A stretch of 64,000 bases of DNA. It comes from Allolucifera butyrica (GTDB lineage Bacteria; Bacillota; Negativicutes; Sporomusales; UPPP01). The notes under the pieces are model-generated. The model saw only the letters and a list, made by a program, of their open reading frames with translations. It did no database searches and was not told the origin of the DNA. Positions 26,737-36,773 of the stretch are shown here, piece after piece (the stretch's first letter is position 1; the number at the start of each line of letters is the position of its first letter). The stretch spans positions 59,859-123,858 of the forward strand of contig NZ_UPPP01000055.1 of the NCBI RefSeq assembly GCF_900476375.1, given 5' to 3'. Made by a program: the position numbers and the translations under genes.

Positions 26737-27804
26737 CTAATACTCTTTGGCTTCTTCTTCTCCGGTAAGCACGCGGTAAGCTCCCTCCGCCAGAGCTTGC
26801 AGTTCATTTTCACCGGGAATAATAATAAGGGGAGCGAGATAGGAAACATACTCCTTAAGTTTATCGGTTACATATTGGGAATAAGCGATGCCGCCGGTAA
26901 CCAGGATGTAGTCGACCCGACCGCAGACAGGGACGGCAGCCGCGGCGATATATCGGGCAACGGCGTAAATCATAGCATCGTAGACTTCTTTGGCCCGTTG
27001 GTCGCCTTCGGCGATTCGTTTTTCTACCTCACGGGCATCGTTAACGCCTAAATGGGCAACAAGACCGGCCTTGCCTGACAAGGTTTTGGCAATCCGGTCC
27101 CGGGGCAGTGCTTTGTCCAGAACATACGAGGCCCATTGACCGGCGGGCAGCGTACCGGCCCGTTCGGGGGAAAACGGCCCTTCGCCGTCGAGGGCATTAT
27201 TCACTTCTACGACTCGTCCCTGCTGGTGGCAGCCAACAGAAATACCGCCGCCCAGATGAGCGACGATCAGGTTCAATTGGTCATAGCGTTTATGCTGGCT
27301 GGCGGCAAAGCGTTTGGCGACCGCTTTCTGGTTGAGGGCATGAAATATACTGCGCCGGCTGATTTCCGGATGGCCGGTAATGCGGGCTAACGGGCTCAAT
27401 TCATCTACAACGACAGGGTCGACAATATAGGCGGGGCAACCGGCTTGTTGCGCCAAAGCGTGAGCCAGCATGGCGCCCAGATTCGAGGCATGAGCCCCAA
27501 AGCGGCTGGTTTTCAGGTCTGCCAGCATGGCAGGATTGACACGATAGGTTCCGCTGATTAGGGGCTTTAACAGCCCGCCCCGCCCAACAATGGCTGCAAA
27601 GTCACTGACGGTCCAACCCTGCCGGGTGAGAAAATCCGTAATTTGCTGCAGCCGGTATTCGTATTGGTCAATAACGGCGGGAAAACGGCTGATTTCAGCG
27701 GCGCTATGGCTTATATTCTGCGTAAGCAGCTCCCGGATATCTTCATAAATGCCGACTTTCGTCGAAGTAGAGCCGGGATTGATGGTCAGAATTTTATAGG
27801 ACAA
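26737..27804 (-). CDS. buk: butyrate kinase
   Basis: 355 aa acetate/butyrate kinase family. ATP + butyrate to butyryl phosphate, or in fermentation ATP synthesis from butyryl phosphate. N-terminus ILTINPGSTSTKVGIYED carries the phosphate-binding Asn/Ser loop. Conserved blocks VGRGGLLKP, VAHLGGGISVG near 180-190, NNALDGEGPFSPERAGTLP and ILVTGGIAYS near 300 identify Buk rather than AckA. No phosphotransbutyrylase gene is next to it. Single gene, ending at a terminator. Confidence 0.93.
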   Translation of the reverse strand: MSYKILTINPGSTSTKVGIYEDIRELLTQNISHSAAEISRFPAVIDQYEYRLQQITDFLTRQGWTVSDFAAIVGRGGLLKPLISGTYRVNPAMLADLKTSRFGAHASNLGAMLAHALAQQAGCPAYIVDPVVVDELSPLARITGHPEISRRSIFHALNQKAVAKRFAASQHKRYDQLNLIVAHLGGGISVGCHQQGRVVEVNNALDGEGPFSPERAGTLPAGQWASYVLDKALPRDRIAKTLSGKAGLVAHLGVNDAREVEKRIAEGDQRAKEVYDAMIYAVARYIAAAAVPVCGRVDYILVTGGIAYSQYVTDKLKEYVSYLAPLIIIPGENELQALAEGAYRVLTGEEEAKEY

Positions 27805-27994
27805 GTTAAGACCCCCTAGGTGATAATTCTTTGCTTATATTGTAGCCCCAATGGCGGGGAATGTTAAGGGGTTCCGGCATGATTTTTGCGAGCAACTTTG
27901 GTTAGCATGCTTTTTTCTGAAACTTGCAGGAATTTTTTATATAGATAAGGAAATTATATATTTTGGTAAAGTATGTTGATTTAGAGGTGAGAAT

Positions 27995-30430
27995 GTGGAT
28001 TTCGGCTTAGGGAAGGTTGTACCCGTCAAAATTGAAGAAGAAATGAAAAATTCATATATTGATTATGCTATGAGCGTAATTGTTATGAGAGCCTTGCCGG
28101 ATGTAAGGGACGGACTGAAACCGGTGCATCGCCGGATATTATATGCTATGCATGAAGCCGGTATGACGGCCGGCAAACCTTATAAAAAATCGGCCCGTAT
28201 TGTCGGTGAAGTACTTGGTAAATATCATCCCCATGGTGATAGTTCGGTTTATGACGCGATTGTCCGCATGGCCCAGGATTTTTCTACCCGTTATTTACTG
28301 GTAGACGGCCATGGCAACTTTGGTTCGGTAGATGGTGATTCGGCGGCAGCTATGCGGTATACGGAAGTTCGCATGTCCCGGATTGCGGAAGAAATGTTGG
28401 CCGACATCGAAAAAGATACGGTAGACTTTGTGCCGAACTATGATGAGTCCTTAAAAGAGCCTTCCGTATTGCCGGCGAAGATTCCGAATCTGCTGGTAAA
28501 CGGTTCCGCCGGTATTGCTGTTGGTATGGCAACGAACATTCCGCCGCATAATCTGGGGGAAGTAGTCGACGGACTGATCATGATGATTGATAATCCGGAT
28601 GTGACGATCAAAGAGCTGATGATGGCCATCAAGGGGCCGGATTTTCCCACGGGCGGCTTAATTCTTGGCCGGGAAGGCATCAAACAGGCATATGCCACAG
28701 GGCGGGGCGTTGTTAAAATGCGGGCCCAGGCCCGGGTGGAAAAGATGAACAACGGGAAATACCGTATCCTGGTTACGGAAATACCGTATCAGGTAAACAA
28801 GGCCCGGCTAATCGAGAACATTGCCAATCTGGTACGGGATAAAGCCATTGACGGCATTACGGATCTACGGGATGAGAGCGACCGTACGGGTATGCGGATC
28901 GTTATTGAGCTGCGGCGGGACGTAAATGCCGATGTGGTATTGAATCAGTTATATAAACATACTCAGTTGCAGGAGACTTTCGGCATTATAATGCTGGCGT
29001 TGGTAGACGGACGTCCGCGGGTGCTTAACTTGCATGAAGTACTCCATTACTATCTGGAGCACCAGAAGACGGTTATTATCCGCCGGACGCAGTTTGAGCT
29101 GGCGAAAGCCAAAGCCAGGGCGCATATCCTGGAAGGGTTGAAAATTGCTCTGGATCATTTGGACGCCGTAATTGCTACAATCCGGCAATCGCAGACGGTG
29201 GATATTGCCCGCAGCGCATTGATGGATAAATTCGGGTTAAGTGAAAAACAATCCCAAGCAATTTTAGACATGCGGCTGCAACGGCTGACCGGTCTGGAAC
29301 GCCAGAAAATTGAGGATGAATACCGGGACGTTCTGGAAACGATTGCCTGGCTGGAAGGTGTGCTGGCGGATGAGCATAAAGTGTTTAATTTGATTAAAGA
29401 AGAGCTGCTGGATGTCAAAAAGCGTTTTGCCGACGCCCGGCGTACGGTGATTACCAGCGATGTTTCCCGTTTGGATATGGAGGATCTTATCGCTGAGGAA
29501 GATATCGTCCTTACCATTACTCACGGCGGCTACATCAAGCGGCTGCATATCGATACCTACCGCAGTCAGCGGCGGGGCGGCCGTGGCGTAACCGGCATGG
29601 GAACCAAGGAAGAAGATTTTGTGGAGCATCTTTTTGTGACTACCACGCATCATAATATTCTTTTCTTTACCAACCGGGGACGGGTTTACCGGCTGAAAGG
29701 ATACGAAATTCCCGAAGCCGGCCGCACGGCGAAGGGAACGGCCATTGTTAACCTGCTGCCGCTGGAAAGTAAGGAGCAAATTACGGCCGTCATTCCGATT
29801 AAAGAATTCAGTAACACGCGCTTTTTGTTTATGGCGACGCGGAAAGGAATTGTCAAAAAGACCGAACTTACGGAGTACGACACAGCCCGCAAGACTGGAC
29901 TGATTGCACTGACCCTGGAAGAGGATGACGATTTGATCGGCGTGAAGCTGACCAATGGCGAAAAACATATCCTTCTTGGGACCAAGGACGGAATGGCTAT
30001 TCAATTTCCGGAATCCGATGTACGGGTTATGGGACGTACTGCTCACGGCGTCAAAGGAATTACCTTGAAGAAGGGCGACCGGGTAGTAGGCATGGATACA
30101 GCCCGGAAAGACGGCGAAGTTCTTACGGTAACGGCGGAAGGCTATGGCAAGCGTACGCCGCTTAACCAGTATCCGGTACAGACCCGGGGCGGCAAAGGCA
30201 ACATCAATAATAAGGTGACCGAAAAAACCGGCGAAGTAGTCGGAATCAAAGTGGTACAACCGGGACAAGAATTGATTTTAATCAGCGGTGATGGGATTGT
30301 AATTCGAATAGACGTAGCGGAAATTTCCGTTATTAACCGGAATACGCAAGGTGTCAAACTCATGCGTATTGGTGAAAATGATAAAGTAATGGCTCTGGCC
30401 GCCGTGGAAAAAAAGGCGGACAGTGAATAA
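27995..30430 (+). CDS. gyrA: DNA gyrase subunit A
   Basis: 811 aa. N-terminal breakage-reunion domain with catalytic Tyr in [10 protein letters not shown] (near 124) and the quinolone-region segment [12 protein letters not shown] with the Ser that makes wild-type gyrase drug-sensitive. The C-terminal beta-pinwheel has the GyrA-box QRRGGRG near 525, separating gyrase from topoisomerase IV. GTG start with GAGGTGAG upstream. Unlike the usual gyrB-gyrA pair, it stands alone between buk and serC, and gyrB is not in the window. It could be the sole copy or a second paralogue. Confidence 0.95.
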   Translation: MDFGLGKVVPVKIEEEMKNSYIDYAMSVIVMRALPDVRDGLKPVHRRILYAMHEAGMTAGKPYKKSARIVGEVLGKYHPHGDSSVYDAIVRMAQDFSTRYLLVDGHGNFGSVDGDSAAAMRYTEVRMSRIAEEMLADIEKDTVDFVPNYDESLKEPSVLPAKIPNLLVNGSAGIAVGMATNIPPHNLGEVVDGLIMMIDNPDVTIKELMMAIKGPDFPTGGLILGREGIKQAYATGRGVVKMRAQARVEKMNNGKYRILVTEIPYQVNKARLIENIANLVRDKAIDGITDLRDESDRTGMRIVIELRRDVNADVVLNQLYKHTQLQETFGIIMLALVDGRPRVLNLHEVLHYYLEHQKTVIIRRTQFELAKAKARAHILEGLKIALDHLDAVIATIRQSQTVDIARSALMDKFGLSEKQSQAILDMRLQRLTGLERQKIEDEYRDVLETIAWLEGVLADEHKVFNLIKEELLDVKKRFADARRTVITSDVSRLDMEDLIAEEDIVLTITHGGYIKRLHIDTYRSQRRGGRGVTGMGTKEEDFVEHLFVTTTHHNILFFTNRGRVYRLKGYEIPEAGRTAKGTAIVNLLPLESKEQITAVIPIKEFSNTRFLFMATRKGIVKKTELTEYDTARKTGLIALTLEEDDDLIGVKLTNGEKHILLGTKDGMAIQFPESDVRVMGRTAHGVKGITLKKGDRVVGMDTARKDGEVLTVTAEGYGKRTPLNQYPVQTRGGKGNINNKVTEKTGEVVGIKVVQPGQELILISGDGIVIRIDVAEISVINRNTQGVKLMRIGENDKVMALAAVEKKADSE

Positions 30431-30506
30431 CTGGTAAACGGACGAAGAAAGAAGCAGCGCGAGTGCGATAAACAAAACTGGATATACAGCAATTGAATTT
30501 CAGGTA

Positions 30507-30548
30507 GAAAAAACCCCCCGCCGGATTGCCCGGCAGGGGATTTTTTTG
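30507..30548. terminator. bidirectional terminator between gyrA and serC
   Basis: AAAAAACCCCCCGCCGG-ATTG-CCCGGCAGGGGATTTTTTT: strong G+C stem with runs on both sides. Confidence 0.85.
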
Positions 30549-30561
30549 TGGGCGGTCTTTC

Positions 30562-31647
30562 TCACCCGTTGGTTCTTTGAAATTCCCGCATGAATGCCGC
30601 CAGAGCCTGGCAGCCCGCAAGGGGCATGGCATTATAGACGGAAGCCCGGAGACCGCCGACCGAGCGGTGTCCCTTCAGACCGATCATGTCCGACTGCGTA
30701 GCCTGGCTGGCAAAGGTTTGTTCCAACTCTTCACTGGGCAGCCGGAAAGTAATATTCATAAGCGAACGGCTGTCCTTATCGGCGTGTCCCCGATAGAAAC
30801 CGCCGCTTCGGTCAATTGCATCATAAATAAGTGCGGCCTTTTCCTGGTTCTTTTTAGCTATTGCTGCCAGGCCGCCCTGTTTCTTGAGCCAGCGCAGTAC
30901 TAAATTGATCATGTATACAGCCACACTGGGAGGCGTGTTGTATAATGAAGCGTTTTTGCTATGGGTGCTGTAGCGCAGCATGGTGGGAATGGTTGCGGGA
31001 CTGCTTTCGGCCCAGTCTTTGCGGATAATGACGACGGTCACACCGGATGGTCCCAGATTTTTTTGCGCCCCCGCGTAGATCAGCGCGAAGTTGGAGGCAT
31101 CAAACGGACGGGACAAAATATCCGACGACATATCGGCAACGAATGGAGCCGTCAATTTGGGAAAGGACTGCCATTGGGTGCCGAAAATAGTATTGTTAGA
31201 AGTAATATGGGCATAAACCGGGTTTTCGCTCAAGTGAATTTCCGTTGCCGAGGGGATGCGGCGGTAATTGTCTGCGGAGGTCGTAGCGGCCACATGGGTT
31301 TGGCCGAAGGCCTGAGCTTCCTTTAATGCCTTTTCCGACCAGGAACCGGTCAATATATAATCCGCTGTGCGTCCGGACGGAAGAAAATTCATGGGAACCA
31401 TAAAAAACTGAGAACTGGCGCCGCCCTGCAAAAAAAGAACCCGGTAATCGTCGGAAAGACCCAGCAATTCTTTGAGACTGGCTTCCGCTTCCGCATTGAT
31501 GGCTTCGTAAGCTTTAGAGCGGTGACTGATCTCCATGATTGACATTCCTGTATGGTCAAAGTTAAGCAATTCCGCCTGGGCTTCCTGCAAAACTTCCAGA
31601 GGCAAGGCGGCGGGACCGGCATAAAAATTAAATATACGTTCAGTCAA
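30562..31647 (-). CDS. serC: phosphoserine aminotransferase
   Basis: 361 aa. 3-phosphohydroxypyruvate to 3-phosphoserine with glutamate in serine synthesis. It starts RIFNFYAGPAALPLEVLQEAQ, the typical SerC opening with the Gly-Pro PLP phosphate contact. PLP Lys is in YAGAQKNLGPSGVTVV near 190-205; C-terminal GHRSVGGLRASVYNAMP includes the substrate-binding His/Arg. A TTG start is set by the GGGGGGGAG site 5 bases upstream; an earlier in-frame TTG lies upstream of that ribosome site. Confidence 0.94.
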   Translation of the reverse strand: MTERIFNFYAGPAALPLEVLQEAQAELLNFDHTGMSIMEISHRSKAYEAINAEAEASLKELLGLSDDYRVLFLQGGASSQFFMVPMNFLPSGRTADYILTGSWSEKALKEAQAFGQTHVAATTSADNYRRIPSATEIHLSENPVYAHITSNNTIFGTQWQSFPKLTAPFVADMSSDILSRPFDASNFALIYAGAQKNLGPSGVTVVIIRKDWAESSPATIPTMLRYSTHSKNASLYNTPPSVAVYMINLVLRWLKKQGGLAAIAKKNQEKAALIYDAIDRSGGFYRGHADKDSRSLMNITFRLPSEELEQTFASQATQSDMIGLKGHRSVGGLRASVYNAMPLAGCQALAAFMREFQRTNG

Positions 31648-31818
31648 GGTACTCCCCCCCAATGAAATGTAATTTTTTCACATATTATACCTGTTAATAC
31701 CGGATTTAGCAAATAAAATGTTAAAAAAATCCCTGGAATAGAAACAAAAATGTCCTGGATGAAATCTTATATGCTAAATACCCATGCAAGAGAAGTCTTT
31801 CTGACAATGCAAAAAATT

Positions 31819-31847
31819 TTGGCAATGAAGCAGGAGTTTTTTATAGA
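31819..31847 (+). promoter_or_regulatory. promoter of ribose operon
   Basis: TTGGCA, 17-base spacer, TATAGA. The operator palindrome is about 20 bases after the -10, near or just past the predicted start of transcription. Confidence 0.65.
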
Positions 31848-31866
31848 AACAGAGAATATTCTTTCA

Positions 31867-31878
31867 GTAAACGTTTAC
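31867..31878 (+). promoter_or_regulatory. LacI-family operator (probable RbsR site)
   Basis: GTAAACGTTTAC is a perfect 12-bp palindrome with central CG, the classic LacI-family form. It is located 21 bases before the rbsR start and directly downstream of the promoter. Confidence 0.8.
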
Positions 31879-31899
31879 AGAGGGAAAAGGGAATGAAAT

Positions 31900-32937
31900 A
31901 TGGAACAGGACAAAAATAACGCCATCAATGCAACAATCAAGGATGTAGCCCGGTTGGCCAAGGTTTCGATTGCGACGGTGTCCCGCATTTTAAACGGCAA
32001 AGAGACGGTATCGCCGCATTTGGTGGAAAGGGTCATGTCGGCGGTGGAAGAACTGCGGTATCAGCCCAATGCGGTGGCCAGAGCGCTAAAGGTACGTGAA
32101 TCCCTGAGCATGGGCCTGATTATTCCCGATATTGAGAATCCTTTTTTTCCGGCGCTGGTGCGGGGCGTGGAAGACGCTGCCCAAATGCATGATTATTCCG
32201 TCATCCTTTGTAATACTGACGGGAAACCGGCCGAGGAAGAACGTTATATACGGTTTTTATATAACAAGCGGGTAGACGGGATTTTGTTTACCGGCGGCCG
32301 TTATAGTGACGATAATGTTGCCATGCTGGCTACTCTGTCGATACCGGTGGTGCTTTTGGACCGCCGGGTGGGATCGCAGCTCAGCACGGTGGTTACGGAT
32401 AATTATTTAGGCGGTTTTATGGCAACCGAACATTTAATTAAGCGCGGCCGCAGCCGCATTGCCTTTATCAGCGGCCCGCCGGAGCTGTCGTCCGTTCAGA
32501 CCCGCCGGGAGGGTTATGTCCAGGCCCTGCGGCAGCACGGGCTTTCCTACGGAGAAGAATTGGTGCTGCCGGGCGACTTTACCTTTGAAAGCGGGCACAG
32601 GGCCGCAGCCCGCCTGATTGCCGACGGTCTCAGCGTTGACGCGTTTTTTGCGGCCAATGATATGATGGCCATTGGCGCTATTGAATATTTGCGGGCCTAC
32701 GGCATCCGGGTGCCGGAGGAAATTGCCGCGGTCGGCTATGATGATATCCGCATGGCGGCTTGGTACAAACCGTCATTGACAACAGTAAGACAGCCTGTGT
32801 ATCAAATGGGGCAATGTGCGGTGCGCAGGATGCTGGAATTGGTAAGCGGCGGTGTGAGGCGGTACAGCGAAGAAGTATTGAGGCCGGAACTCGTAATTCG
32901 GGATTCATCCGGCAGCAGGGGAGGCAAGGAACAATGA
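31900..32937 (+). CDS. rbsR: LacI family transcriptional repressor of the ribose operon
   Basis: 345 aa. N-terminal HTH ATIKDVARLAKVSIATVSRILNG (about 10-32) and hinge helix region near 60, followed by a periplasmic-binding-like effector domain (about 68-335) with GLIIPDIENPFF. It heads the operon rbsRKDACB and is preceded by a palindromic site, so autoregulated repression relieved by ribose is expected. Its stop overlaps the rbsK start (ATGA). Confidence 0.93.
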   Translation: MEQDKNNAINATIKDVARLAKVSIATVSRILNGKETVSPHLVERVMSAVEELRYQPNAVARALKVRESLSMGLIIPDIENPFFPALVRGVEDAAQMHDYSVILCNTDGKPAEEERYIRFLYNKRVDGILFTGGRYSDDNVAMLATLSIPVVLLDRRVGSQLSTVVTDNYLGGFMATEHLIKRGRSRIAFISGPPELSSVQTRREGYVQALRQHGLSYGEELVLPGDFTFESGHRAAARLIADGLSVDAFFAANDMMAIGAIEYLRAYGIRVPEEIAAVGYDDIRMAAWYKPSLTTVRQPVYQMGQCAVRRMLELVSGGVRRYSEEVLRPELVIRDSSGSRGGKEQ

Positions 32938-33890
32938 TGCAAAAAAAAGCGGTCCTGGTAATCGGCAGTCTGAATATGGATTTGGTTGCAGCCGTTGAGA
33001 AACTGCCCGCCCAAGGAGAAACTGTTTTCGGGAAAACGTTTTCCACTTTCCCGGGAGGAAAAGGGGCCAATCAGGCCGTGGCGGCTGCCAAATTAGGCGT
33101 TCCGGTAACCATGGCGGGCTGTCTGGGACAGGACGGGTTTGCCGGGGATCTGATAAAAAGTCTTACCGCAGCCGGCATTGATACATCCTGTATCCGCTAT
33201 ACCGGAACTTCGACGGGAACGGCGCTCATAACCGTAGGCAATGAAGGCATGAACACCATTGTAGTGATCCCGGGGGCCAATGCCTGCTGCAATCCCGGGG
33301 ATGTAGACCGGGCGCTGGCAGCCTTTGACCAGGCGGGTATTCTGGTGGTGCAGCATGAAGTGCCGCCGCAAACGGTGGAATATGCCATCCGGACAGCAAA
33401 AGGAAAGGGGTGGACGGTTATCTTGAATCCTGCTCCCGCCCGGACGATTGCTCCGGATGTATTGGCCCTGATTGATATAATAACTCCCAATGAAACCGAG
33501 ATTGCGTCCCTGACGGGCTGTAAGGCGGACGGAAAAGAAGCGGCGGTAACTGCCGCCGGCCATTTGCTGGCCGCCGGCGTGGGAACGGTTGTAGTAACGC
33601 TGGGAGCGCAAGGCGCCGTCGGCTGCACGGGGGATGCGGTAATTCATGTTTCGGCCTGTCCGGTGACGGCGGTGGATACAACCGCTGCCGGAGACGCCTA
33701 CACCGGCGCGCTGGCCGCAGCCCTAGCTGAGGGAAAAACGTTGGCGGAGGGAATGCGCTTTGCCGCCGCTGTTGCTGCCCTGGCGGTAACTAAGGAGGGG
33801 GCCCAGCCTGCTTTGCCATGGCGGGAAGAGGCGGATGCGTTTATAAGACAACAGGGGGAATCATGTAATGAAGAAGATCGGAATTCTTAA
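32934..33890 (+). CDS. rbsK: ribokinase
   Basis: 318 aa PfkB-type kinase that phosphorylates D-ribose. N-terminal GSLNMDLVAAVEKLPAQGET, the PfkB signature region GGKGANQAVAAAKLG (near 41-55), and C-terminal DTTAAGDAYTGALA (near 255) with the catalytic Asp. ATG overlaps the rbsR TGA; GGGGAGG upstream. Its end overlaps rbsD by 23 bases. Confidence 0.94.
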   Translation: MMQKKAVLVIGSLNMDLVAAVEKLPAQGETVFGKTFSTFPGGKGANQAVAAAKLGVPVTMAGCLGQDGFAGDLIKSLTAAGIDTSCIRYTGTSTGTALITVGNEGMNTIVVIPGANACCNPGDVDRALAAFDQAGILVVQHEVPPQTVEYAIRTAKGKGWTVILNPAPARTIAPDVLALIDIITPNETEIASLTGCKADGKEAAVTAAGHLLAAGVGTVVVTLGAQGAVGCTGDAVIHVSACPVTAVDTTAAGDAYTGALAAALAEGKTLAEGMRFAAAVAALAVTKEGAQPALPWREEADAFIRQQGESCNEEDRNS

Positions 33891-34263
33891 CCAGCTCATA
33901 AGTGAAGTCATTGCCGGTATGGGGCATGGCGATACATTGGTTATCGGCGATTGCGGACTGCCGATTCCACCGGCAGTCCGGCGCATTGACCTGGCATTGA
34001 CGCCCGGTGTGCCCGGTTTTTTGGAAACACTGCAGGCAGTCCTGCGCGAATTGGCGGTGGAAAGTGCCTTGGCTGCGTCGGAAATGCCTGTGGTCAGTCC
34101 CGGTTTGTATAAAGAGATGCAAAACCTTACGGACGGAATTCCGTTAAACCTGGTTGATCATGAACAATTTAAAGAAATGACGAAAAAAGCGGTAGCGGTA
34201 ATCCGCACCGGCGAATGTACCTCCTATGCCAATATCATCTTAAAATCCGGCGTGATTTTTTAG
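33868..34263 (+). CDS. rbsD: D-ribose pyranase
   Basis: 131 aa. Converts beta-pyranose to the furanose form used by ribokinase. Catalytic His is in GHGDTLVIGDCGLPIP near residues 19-34; the C-terminus TGECTSYANIILKSGVIF supplies the conserved Tyr/Asn. Start lies inside rbsK; GGGGGAA upstream. Followed by rbsA after 11 bases. Confidence 0.94.
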   Translation: MKKIGILNQLISEVIAGMGHGDTLVIGDCGLPIPPAVRRIDLALTPGVPGFLETLQAVLRELAVESALAASEMPVVSPGLYKEMQNLTDGIPLNLVDHEQFKEMTKKAVAVIRTGECTSYANIILKSGVIF

Positions 34264-34274
34264 GAGGCCTGATT

Positions 34275-35762
34275 GTGAAGGAAATTTTAGCAATGCGGGG
34301 GATTTCCAAATTCTTTCCCGGCGTAAAAGCACTCGATAAAGTCGATTTTTCCCTTTTTGCCGGCGAAATTCACGCTTTATTGGGAGAGAACGGCGCCGGC
34401 AAGTCCACTCTGATGAAAATACTAAGTGGTGTTTACCGGAAAGATGCCGGGGATATCCTTTTAGACAGCCGGCCCGTTGAGATTCATAACCCGCGCCAGG
34501 CTCAGGCACTGGGTATCGGCATTATTCATCAGGAACTCAATCTGGTGCCGGAACTGACGGTTATGGGCAATATGTATTTAGGTCGGGAGCCGCTGACGCC
34601 GGTGGGGTTTATTGACGAAGAAGCCATGAAAAGAAAGGCGGCCGCAGTATTAAAAGAATTGGGAACGGCAATTTCGCCCCTGTCCATCGTGTCGTCCCTG
34701 AGCATTGGTGAACAGCAAATGGTGGAAATTGCCAAGGCTCTGACCTATCAAACTAAAATTTTGATTATGGACGAACCGACTGCCGCTCTTACGGAAGGGG
34801 AAACGGAGCATTTGTTCGGGGTTATCCGCCGCCTGGCGGCGGGAGGGGTCGGAATTGTCTATATTTCTCACCGCATGGAAGAATTGTTTGCCCTAAGTAA
34901 CCGGATTACGGTCATGCGTGACGGTACCTATGTGGGGACCGTTGCCACCTCGGCAGCAACCTTCGACCAACTGGTAAAAATGATGGTGGGACGCGATATG
35001 ATCGCCCGGTTTCCCAAACAGCCCTGCATTCTTGGCGGAGAAGTGCTGCGGGTGGAACATTTGTCCCGTCCCGGGAAATTAGAAGATATTTCTTTTGCTG
35101 TCCGGGCGGGGGAAATCGTAGGGATTGCCGGCTTGATGGGCGCCGGACGGACTGAGTTGGCCCGGGCTGTCTTTGGGGCAGATCCTCAGGTAAGCGGCGA
35201 GATCTATGTTGGCGGCAGGCTGCAGACGATTCATTCTCCGGCGGATGCCATCCGGGCGGGGATTGCCTTAATTACGGAAGACCGGAAACAACAGGGACTG
35301 GTGCTGGATTTGCCGGTTGGGGAAAACGTTTCCCTGGCTTTTTTGAAACAATTAAGCCGGCATTGGCTTATTGATCAATCAAAAGAGGAAGAAGCGGTCA
35401 GTGAGCACATTGAAAAACTAAAGATCCGTACCCCGGGTAGGTGGCAGCTGGTGAGAAACTTAAGCGGCGGTAACCAGCAGAAGGTGGTTATTGCCAAGTG
35501 GCTGTCCACTGCCCCGAAGGTTCTTATTATGGATGAGCCGACACGGGGTGTGGATGTAGGAGCCAAAGCTGAGATTTATCAAATTATGAATATGTTGACA
35601 GCGGCCGGGGTTGGCATTGTGATGATTTCTTCCGAACTGCCGGAAATATTGGGGATGAGTGACCGGGTGCTGGTAATGCACCGCGGCCGGATTAGTGCGC
35701 AAATGCCGGTAGCGCAAGCAACCCAGGAAACAATCATGGCCTATGCCGCGGGGGGAGAGTGA
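34275..35762 (+). CDS. rbsA: ribose ABC transporter ATP-binding protein
   Basis: 495 aa with two ABC domains. First Walker A GENGAGKST (near 37) and signature LSIGEQQMVEIAKAL, with Walker B ILIMDEPTAALT; the second has the degenerate Walker A GLMGAGRTE and signature LSGGNQQKVVIAKWL, as normal for sugar importers. GTG at 34275 chosen: AGGAGG is 7 bases upstream, while an earlier in-frame ATG lies inside rbsD. Confidence 0.94.
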   Translation: MKEILAMRGISKFFPGVKALDKVDFSLFAGEIHALLGENGAGKSTLMKILSGVYRKDAGDILLDSRPVEIHNPRQAQALGIGIIHQELNLVPELTVMGNMYLGREPLTPVGFIDEEAMKRKAAAVLKELGTAISPLSIVSSLSIGEQQMVEIAKALTYQTKILIMDEPTAALTEGETEHLFGVIRRLAAGGVGIVYISHRMEELFALSNRITVMRDGTYVGTVATSAATFDQLVKMMVGRDMIARFPKQPCILGGEVLRVEHLSRPGKLEDISFAVRAGEIVGIAGLMGAGRTELARAVFGADPQVSGEIYVGGRLQTIHSPADAIRAGIALITEDRKQQGLVLDLPVGENVSLAFLKQLSRHWLIDQSKEEEAVSEHIEKLKIRTPGRWQLVRNLSGGNQQKVVIAKWLSTAPKVLIMDEPTRGVDVGAKAEIYQIMNMLTAAGVGIVMISSELPEILGMSDRVLVMHRGRISAQMPVAQATQETIMAYAAGGE

Positions 35763-35766
35763 ATTC

Positions 35767-36717
35767 ATGCTGATATCAACGTGGAAACAGAATACTATGC
35801 TGCGCAAAATGGGGCCGTTTCTGGGTCTGATGCTGTTATGCCTTATCTTGACGCTTTTGTCGGACCGATTTCTTACGGTTAACAATTGTTTGAATGTAAC
35901 CCGTCAGGTTTCTTTAAATGCAATTATCAGCGTGGGCATGACGCTGGTTATTTTGACGGGCGGGATTGATTTGTCCGTCGGATCCATTGTTGCGCTGGCC
36001 GGCAGTATTTCCGCCGGACTGCTGACTGCCGGGCAAACCGTTGCCGTTGCCGTGTTTGCCGGCCTCTTGGTTGGGATTGTCCTTGGCTTGATCAACGGAC
36101 TTATAATTACCAAACAAAATGTGCCGCCTTTTATTGCTACGATGGGTATGATGACCATAGCCAGGGGCTATACTCTGGTTTATACCGACGGGCGTCCCAT
36201 CAGCGGACTGGCCGATACGTTCCGGTTTATTGGCGGCGGTTACATCGCCGGTATTCCTGTACCGGTCATTATTATGGCTCTTATTTTCCTCGCCGGTTAT
36301 GTCATGCTGCGCAAGACCCGTTTTGGCCGGTACGTCTATGCAATCGGCGGCAATGAAGAAGCGACCCGTTTATCCGGTATCAACACTAAAAAAGTTCTTA
36401 TTTGGGTTTACGGTTTATGCGGCTTATTATCTGGATTAAGCGGCATCATTCTGACCTCCCGGCTGGATTCCGCCCAGCCTACGGCGGGCATGGGATTTGA
36501 GCTGGACGCCATCGCCGCGGTAGTATTGGGCGGTACCAGCCTGTCGGGTGGTGTAGGTACAATTGGAGGCACGCTGGTTGGGGCATTGATTATCGGAGTG
36601 CTCGATAACGGCCTCAATCTGTTGAATGTATCATCCTTTTACCAGCAGGTAGCCAAAGGTGCTGTTATTTTATTGGCTGTTATGCTGGACCGCAAACGGG
36701 CTAAGGGAGGTGCTTGA
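35767..36717 (+). CDS. rbsC: ribose ABC transporter permease
   Basis: 316 aa with 8-10 membrane segments of the BPD_transp_2 family. Contains ILTGGIDLSVGSIVALAG (near 58-75) and AIGGNEEATRLSGINTKK (near 196-213), the coupling region to RbsA. ATG at 35767 chosen with GGGGGAGAG upstream, 4 bases after rbsA. Confidence 0.93.
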   Translation: MLISTWKQNTMLRKMGPFLGLMLLCLILTLLSDRFLTVNNCLNVTRQVSLNAIISVGMTLVILTGGIDLSVGSIVALAGSISAGLLTAGQTVAVAVFAGLLVGIVLGLINGLIITKQNVPPFIATMGMMTIARGYTLVYTDGRPISGLADTFRFIGGGYIAGIPVPVIIMALIFLAGYVMLRKTRFGRYVYAIGGNEEATRLSGINTKKVLIWVYGLCGLLSGLSGIILTSRLDSAQPTAGMGFELDAIAAVVLGGTSLSGGVGTIGGTLVGALIIGVLDNGLNLLNVSSFYQQVAKGAVILLAVMLDRKRAKGGA

Positions 36718-36773
36718 GCAGAATCGGGAGTGCCTCAGTTAAATTTTGGAGAAGTTAAAAGGGGGAAAACACA

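Noticed and set aside
29264..30268. 334-codon open frame antisense to gyrA
   Set aside because: It lies wholly inside gyrA, has no ribosome site, and its composition is what the reverse of a conserved gene gives.
33093..33647. 184-codon antisense frame in rbsK
   Set aside because: Shadow of a high-confidence ribokinase gene; rich in Arg/His as such shadows are.
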